This document shows, piece after piece, positions 59,828 to 64,000 of a stretch of DNA of 64,000 bases. The notes under the pieces are model-generated. The model was not told where the DNA came from. It was given only the letters and a program-made list of their open reading frames with translations, and did not search any database. Both the position numbers and the translations under genes were made by a program. This DNA comes from Pontibacter actiniarum (GTDB lineage: Bacteria; Bacteroidota; Bacteroidia; Cytophagales; Hymenobacteraceae), in the NCBI RefSeq assembly GCF_003585765.1, contig NZ_CP021235.1, positions 372,001 to 436,000 on the forward strand, given 5' to 3'. Every line of letters starts with the position of its first letter. The stretch's first letter is position 1.

Positions 59828-60799
59828 TTACTGCGACCACTCCGTTGGCTGGCGGTCCCAGCGGTGGCCTTTTAGCTCTTGCAGCAGCTGCTGTGGCAGG
59901 CCCTTGCCGTCGCTGGTGCCGAGGTTGGCCGCTACGTGGTTGGCTTTGCGCATGCCGGGTATGGTGGTGCTGATCTGCGGGTTGCTCAGGATAAAGCGCA
60001 GCGCCATCTCGGCCATGGTCATCCCTTCCGGCACCAGCGGCCGAAGCGCCTCTGCGTGGTCCACACTGCTGTTCAGGTTTTCCGGTACAAAGTAGGAGTT
60101 GCGCCAGTCACCTTCCGGAAACGTGGTGCCTTTGGTGAGGTTGCCGGTCAGGGTGCCTTCATCAAAGGGCACGCGGGCAATAATGCCCACATCCAGCTGC
60201 TCGCAGAGCGGGAAGAGCTCGTCTTCCGGCGCCTGGTCAAAGATGTTGTAGATAACCTGCACGGCGCTGATGTGGCCGGTGCGCAGGGTCTGGAGCACGT
60301 TCTGCGGTTCCCAGCGGTTCACGCTCACGCCCATGTGCTGGATCTTACCGTCGGCTTTGAGCTTCTCCACGGCACGTTGCCACTCCTCGTTATCCGCCCA
60401 GGCATCTTCCCACACATGAAACTGCTGCAGGCCGATCGTCTCCACGCCCAGGTTTTTCAGGCTTTTCTCGGTGTACGCGATGATATGCTCCGCCGGGAAA
60501 ACATCCTCTAGCTTAAACTCCGGTTTGGAGGGCCATGTAAAGTTCTTGGGCGGTATTTTCGTGGCCATGTACAGCTGCCTTTCCGGGTGGCGCTTCAGCA
60601 GTTGCCCCAGCAGCTTCTCGCTGTGGCCTTCTCCGTAGCCCCAGGCCGTGTCAAAAAAGTTGCAGCCGTTCTCTACGGCTAAATCCAGGGAGCGCTCCGA
60701 CTGCCGGTCATCCGACTCTTTCCAGCCGGCCATGCCCCACATGCCGTAGCCTACCTCGCTTATTTTCCAGCCTGTGCGGCCAAATCGTCTGTATTGCAT
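59828..60799 (-). CDS. Aldo/keto reductase
   Basis: 323-residue NADPH-dependent reductase of the (alpha/beta)8 AKR family. Catalytic residues are visible: Asp and Tyr in FFDTAWGYGEGHSE, Lys in MATKIPP and His in QQFHVWED. The start MQYRRFGRTGWKISEVGYG is the standard beginning. Substrate unknown. Confidence 0.9.
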   Translation of the reverse strand: MQYRRFGRTGWKISEVGYGMWGMAGWKESDDRQSERSLDLAVENGCNFFDTAWGYGEGHSEKLLGQLLKRHPERQLYMATKIPPKNFTWPSKPEFKLEDVFPAEHIIAYTEKSLKNLGVETIGLQQFHVWEDAWADNEEWQRAVEKLKADGKIQHMGVSVNRWEPQNVLQTLRTGHISAVQVIYNIFDQAPEDELFPLCEQLDVGIIARVPFDEGTLTGNLTKGTTFPEGDWRNSYFVPENLNSSVDHAEALRPLVPEGMTMAEMALRFILSNPQISTTIPGMRKANHVAANLGTSDGKGLPQQLLQELKGHRWDRQPTEWSQ

Positions 60800-60947
60800 T
60801 GCCTGTCTCTTTATGTTTGTCTCCTTAAGGTATAAAATAAATCCGGCGATGGAGGGTCCGCCAGCCTGTCAGGAGTACTGCCGCCCTGCCCGAATAGTTT
60901 TAAGGTCTTTGGCGGAGGTGCGGTTGCATGCCCTAACAAAACAAAAA

Positions 60948-60975
60948 AAGCGCTCCTCTGGTAAGGGAAGCGCTT
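60948..60975 (-). terminator. Terminator after the DUF4168 gene
   Basis: Stem AAGCGCT-CC/GG-AGCGCTT with one bulge; on the minus strand it is followed by TTTTTTTGTTTTG. Confidence 0.82.
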
Positions 60976-60993
60976 CTCTCGGCTTGGCTGCTG

Positions 60994-61482
60994 CTACTCA
61001 GCTGCCATTACCTTTCGGATCTGTGCCTGTACGGCAGGGTCCTCTTTATAGGCTTTCAGGATGTTGTTATACTCCTCCATCGTCAGGCCCTCTTCTTCAA
61101 TGGCCTGCTCTACTTTCTCTTTCACCTCGGGCTGCAGCTGTACAATAGCCTGGGCCGCCGTGCTGAAAGCGGCGATCTCTTCAGGGTTCTCGGCCACTTC
61201 TTCCAGCTTTTTCTGGCGGTGAGCCTTTGCCAGCTCGTTAAAACGGTCAACGCTGAGGTCCTGCTCCTCAATGGCAGACACCAGGGCCGTGCGGCTCTCC
61301 TTCTGGATCTCGGTCGCCTTGGTGTTCGCGTCTAAAAAGCTTCTCAGCTCTTCGTCAGAATAGGTCTGTGAGGTTTGCTGCTCCTGCGGAGCCGCTGTCT
61401 GTTGTGCGAAGGCTGCCTGCCCGAAGCAAAGAGAAGTCGCGACAAAGGCAGCTGCAATGGTCCCTTTCTTGAATAATACCAT
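60994..61482 (-). CDS. Exported DUF4168 protein
   Basis: 162 residues. Signal peptide about 1-26 (AAAFVATSLCFGQAAFAQ), then a Gln/Thr linker and a helical DUF4168 domain (about 40-158) with two related helical segments (SYSDEEL-like start, SVDRFNELAKAHRQ and TMEEYNNILKAYKED). Function unknown. Monocistronic. Confidence 0.83.
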   Translation of the reverse strand: MVLFKKGTIAAAFVATSLCFGQAAFAQQTAAPQEQQTSQTYSDEELRSFLDANTKATEIQKESRTALVSAIEEQDLSVDRFNELAKAHRQKKLEEVAENPEEIAAFSTAAQAIVQLQPEVKEKVEQAIEEEGLTMEEYNNILKAYKEDPAVQAQIRKVMAAE

Positions 61483-61756
61483 ATAGTGGTTTTGGTTAGG
61501 ATTGGGTTAAAAATAAATTTAGGGCAGGTACGGATACCATTTGCCGGTGAGGTGCACCAACGAAAGAATGGGCTGTGGAACGGCCAGTTGAACGGCCATA
61601 CAGAAATCCGCACCTAGTTAAGTATAAACAATTATGACGCCAAAGGCAAAATAATCTCCTGTAAGTCAAAGCTTATGCTCTTTTCCTTATGTTTTGGCGG
61701 CGTGCGCGGCTGGTGTGGCAGCGGCTGCGCAGGGTGAGGCTGGCGACAGCGGTTGG

Positions 61757-62383
61757 CTATGCTTCGTAAAAATCGACTCTGCCGGTCTCCACGTCGTACA
61801 TGCCCCCGATAATACGGATTTCCCCGTTCTGCTCCATCTCCGCCAGGATGGGGCTCTGCTTCCTGACCTGCTCCATGCCCAGGTGTACGTTGTTCTCGGT
61901 TACATGCGTTACGAAGTCTGTGTTTTTGCCGTTCCGCTCTGTTTGGGTCTGTGTTTCGCGCTCAATGGCCGGCTCCACCTTCTTCAACAGCCCTGTCAGG
62001 TTCCCCAGCTCCACATGGTCGCAGGCCCCCGTAATGGCGCCGCACCTTGTGTGGCCCAGCACCACAACCAGCTTGGACCCCGCTGCCTTGCAGGCAAACT
62101 CCATGCTGCCCAGTATGTCTTCGTTTACAATGTTGCCGGCAATCCGGATACTGAAGATGTCTCCCAGGCCCTGGTCAAAAATCAGCTCGGCCGAAGTTCT
62201 GGAGTCGATGCAACTGAGTATGACAGCGAAGGGAAACTGGCCCGTAGAGGTCTCGTTCACCTGCTGCAGGAGGTTCCGGTTGGCTTTCAGGTTGTTGACA
62301 AAGCGCTCGTTTCCCTCCTTCAGAAACTGAATCGCCTTCTCCGGCGTCATGCTGCTCTGCGTTTCTTTGGTATGTGTTCTCAT
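61757..62383 (-). CDS. Beta-class carbonic anhydrase
   Basis: 208-residue zinc enzyme interconverting CO2 and bicarbonate. Zinc ligands are Cys58 (SCIDSR), His111 and Cys114 (GHTRCG), with the Asp60-Arg62 dyad intact. No signal peptide, so cytoplasmic. It is the second gene of an operon behind a bestrophin, with a 14-bp gap, suggesting that channel and enzyme act together on bicarbonate. Confidence 0.93.
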   Translation of the reverse strand: MRTHTKETQSSMTPEKAIQFLKEGNERFVNNLKANRNLLQQVNETSTGQFPFAVILSCIDSRTSAELIFDQGLGDIFSIRIAGNIVNEDILGSMEFACKAAGSKLVVVLGHTRCGAITGACDHVELGNLTGLLKKVEPAIERETQTQTERNGKNTDFVTHVTENNVHLGMEQVRKQSPILAEMEQNGEIRIIGGMYDVETGRVDFYEA

Positions 62384-62397
62384 GGTATGGTAGTTGG

Positions 62398-63303
62398 TTA
62401 CATAATGTAGTACTTCTCTGCGGCTAAAGGCTTGGGCACATCCGCGTCGTGCAGTATCTGCTTAATGTTGATCTCGATGGTTCTGGCAATAGCCGTGACG
62501 GGTGTGTCAGTGGGCTTGTTGCGGAAGGGGTCCTGCATGTGCCGCGCCGTTTTCTCTATCAGGAAGAAGGTCGTGGCGATAAAAGTCAGGACCGGAATCT
62601 CATACACGCCTATCGTCTCGACCAGGGCCAGCGACAGCACCACCAGGAAGAGGTAAATAAAGAAGTGCACGATCAGCTTATAGGTAACGGGAAACACGGT
62701 GCCCCTGATGCGCTCGGCCTTGCCCATCGACTCGCAGAGGCGGGTGAGGGTGCTGTCGAGCTGCACCTGCTGGTACGGGTTTACCGCCTCAAGCCGAAGC
62801 AGGGCTTTCAGGTCGTGCACGTGGCACATGAGCAGGGCCAGCGGCTTGTTGCTGTGCTTCCGGATGTAGTTTATCTCCTCCGGCGACAGGTTGGCCTCCT
62901 GCTCTTCCTTAATGGGCTCGTTCCCCCGCAGCGACTCCCCCAGGCTGTAGCACCAGGCAATCTGGCGGTAGGCCATCCGGTGCAGCAGCTGCCGCGGCTC
63001 CGTCCGCTCCTCGTCCACGAAGCCTTTTAGCTGCAGCACCAGGGAGCGGGAGTCGTTTACAATGGCACCCCATACTTTGCGGGCCTCCCACCAGCGGTCG
63101 TACGACTGGTTAAGTTTAAAAGCAAGTATAAGGGAGATGGAGGTACCCAGGATAGCCGGCAGCTGAAACGGAACAGGCGGCAAGTAATCGGTGAAAAAAT
63201 GTTTCAGGAGGTGGAAAGCCACAGAAAAAAGCAATACCCGCAGCACGTCATACTTTACTTTGTTGAGCATGTAGCTGAAGGGAATCGTTTTGTCTATGAG
63301 CAT
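62398..63303 (-). CDS. Bestrophin-family anion channel
   Basis: 301 residues. IPFSYMLNKVKYDVLRVLLFS and the loop FRLNQSYDRWWEARKVWG-like stretch (here AFKLNQSYDRWWEARKVWG) are the hallmark of bestrophin/UPF0187 proteins, with four membrane helices. Bacterial homologues form pentamers; eukaryotic ones conduct chloride and bicarbonate. It is followed 14 bp later by a carbonic anhydrase. Bicarbonate transport is therefore a reasonable inference. Confidence 0.9.
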   Translation of the reverse strand: MLIDKTIPFSYMLNKVKYDVLRVLLFSVAFHLLKHFFTDYLPPVPFQLPAILGTSISLILAFKLNQSYDRWWEARKVWGAIVNDSRSLVLQLKGFVDEERTEPRQLLHRMAYRQIAWCYSLGESLRGNEPIKEEQEANLSPEEINYIRKHSNKPLALLMCHVHDLKALLRLEAVNPYQQVQLDSTLTRLCESMGKAERIRGTVFPVTYKLIVHFFIYLFLVVLSLALVETIGVYEIPVLTFIATTFFLIEKTARHMQDPFRNKPTDTPVTAIARTIEINIKQILHDADVPKPLAAEKYYIM

Positions 63304-63688
63304 ACGGAGTGTTTATCGAGTTTCTAAGAATCGCCTGTAAAAGCGCACAGCGCGGTGTGCCGGAAACTATTCTACGCCATCTTTTCGGGAATAGTTAGAC
63401 GCACCTGTAGCCCAAAGCGGCTTGTGTCGGTCTGTGTTATGCCACCAAGTCGGCCTTGCCAACTTAGCGGCCCAAACCAACGTTTTGCTTAATAAGGCGC
63501 TAATTAACAGGGTGGTTGCAGAGCTTTTAATAGCTCTGCAACATTTGCCTTGATTTTAATGTACATACATTTTATGTAGGTATTATTAATCGATGCCTGC
63601 CAATCCTCAGACACACGAGCGCAGCTAACCCATGCCGCAGGCATGCCGGCGGCGTTTGAAGATACAACAAACCTAAAAATCACAGATT
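63304..63688. promoter_or_regulatory. Control region between bestrophin and YceI genes
   Basis: 385 bp. Two structures stand out: a hairpin GTTGCAGAGCT/AGCTCTGCAAC (63515-63542, six-base loop) and, 20 bp later, an inverted repeat TACATA-N5-TATGTA (63562-63578). Both precede yceI and could be regulator sites or an RNA element. No gene fits in this stretch. Confidence 0.5.
63562..63578. promoter_or_regulatory. Possible operator of yceI
   Basis: Perfect inverted repeat TACATA-N5-TATGTA, 17 bp in all, typical in size for a dimeric HTH regulator. It lies 110 bp before the yceI ATG. Confidence 0.4.
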
Positions 63689-64000
63689 ATGGCTACAACA
63701 AAATGGGTCGTAGACCCGACGCACAGCGAGGTACAGTTTAAGGTGAAGCACCTGATGATTACGACCGTAACGGGGTATTTCAGCAAGTATAACGTAGAGG
63801 TGGAGACAGAAGACGAGGACTTCACAAAGGCCTCGCGCATTGTTTTTACGGCTGATGTGGACTCTATCAGCACCAATAACGAGCAGCGCGACACGCACCT
63901 GAAATCGCCCGACTTTTTCGACGCTGCCAACCATGCCCAGGTTCGCTTTGAAGGCAACAAGTTCGAGAAAGCCTCCGACGACCAGTACAAACTGCACGGG
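63689..64000 (+). CDS. YceI-family protein, 3' end cut by window
   Basis: The first 104 codons are visible: WVVDPTHSEVQFKVKHLMITTVTGYFSKY, then IVFTADVDSISTNNEQRDTHLKSPDFFDAANHAQVRFEG, the defining pattern of YceI lipocalin-like proteins, which bind isoprenoid-type lipids. There is no signal peptide, so this member is cytoplasmic. The ATG at 63689 is the only sensible start. Confidence 0.92.
   Translation, partial: MATTKWVVDPTHSEVQFKVKHLMITTVTGYFSKYNVEVETEDEDFTKASRIVFTADVDSISTNNEQRDTHLKSPDFFDAANHAQVRFEGNKFEKASDDQYKLHG

Noticed and set aside
1..64000. tRNA, rRNA or riboswitch genes
   Set aside because: No tRNA-like cloverleaf, rRNA core or known riboswitch consensus was recognised in any gap; a covariance-model scan would be needed to be certain.

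Overview
The window looks like chromosome from a Bacteroidota bacterium of the Hymenobacteraceae type; Pontibacter or a close relative is my best guess. I infer this from -7 elements of the Bacteroidota form TAnnTTTG, near-absence of Shine-Dalgarno sequences, abundant lipoproteins and outer-membrane barrels, a long PurF variant, and overall high but patchy GC (individual lines range from about 42% to 63%). No rRNA, tRNA, CRISPR array, prophage or complete insertion sequence was seen. It is mostly ordinary chromosome with about 57 intact genes, plus genes cut at both edges (a protoporphyrinogen oxidase at the left, a YceI protein at the right).

Layout. 1-9 kb: heme synthesis, a HAD phosphatase, an arginine group (arginine decarboxylase diverging from arginase-argS), a lipid-anchored glutathione peroxidase and menA. 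9-15 kb: two outer-membrane proteins (one TonB-dependent), pncA and a DEAD-box helicase. 15-24 kb: yebC, a CoA transferase, phenylalanine hydroxylase with an upstream leader, ABC-F protein Uup, small membrane proteins and murI. 24-27 kb: a UPF0323-type lipoprotein with a glutathionylspermidine-synthase-like ligase, then map. 27-38.5 kb: complex I genes nuoH-I-J-K-L-M-N, interrupted by a Nudix gene and followed 8 nt later by purF; nuoA-G are absent here. 38.6-39.3 kb: a nest of palindromic repeats. 39-48.5 kb: a YeiH-like transporter, two amidohydrolase-fold proteins, a PhoD-like phosphatase and an M61 peptidase. 48.7-57.9 kb: a disordered Arg/Tyr/Asp/Gly-rich protein, a META lipoprotein, an HTH regulator beside a DnaA-box-like cluster, the gluconate pair gluconokinase-Gnd, an outer-membrane/GNAT/lipoprotein operon, a DUF3820 protein and an MFS exporter. 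58-64 kb: oxidoreductases, a DUF4168 protein, a bestrophin-carbonic anhydrase operon and YceI.

The most interesting signal is upstream of phenylalanine hydroxylase (19818-20047, minus strand). An unannotated 29-codon reading frame has 11 tyrosine codons and is followed by an intrinsic terminator with a long U-tract just before phhA. This is the architecture of a transcription attenuator that would sense tyrosine, the product of the enzyme. Other notable signals are a strongly over-represented heptamer (AAGTATA/TATACTT), a phased cluster of DnaA-box-like sites, a 68-bp tandem repeat, two very short membrane-peptide genes, and several families of dispersed palindromes.
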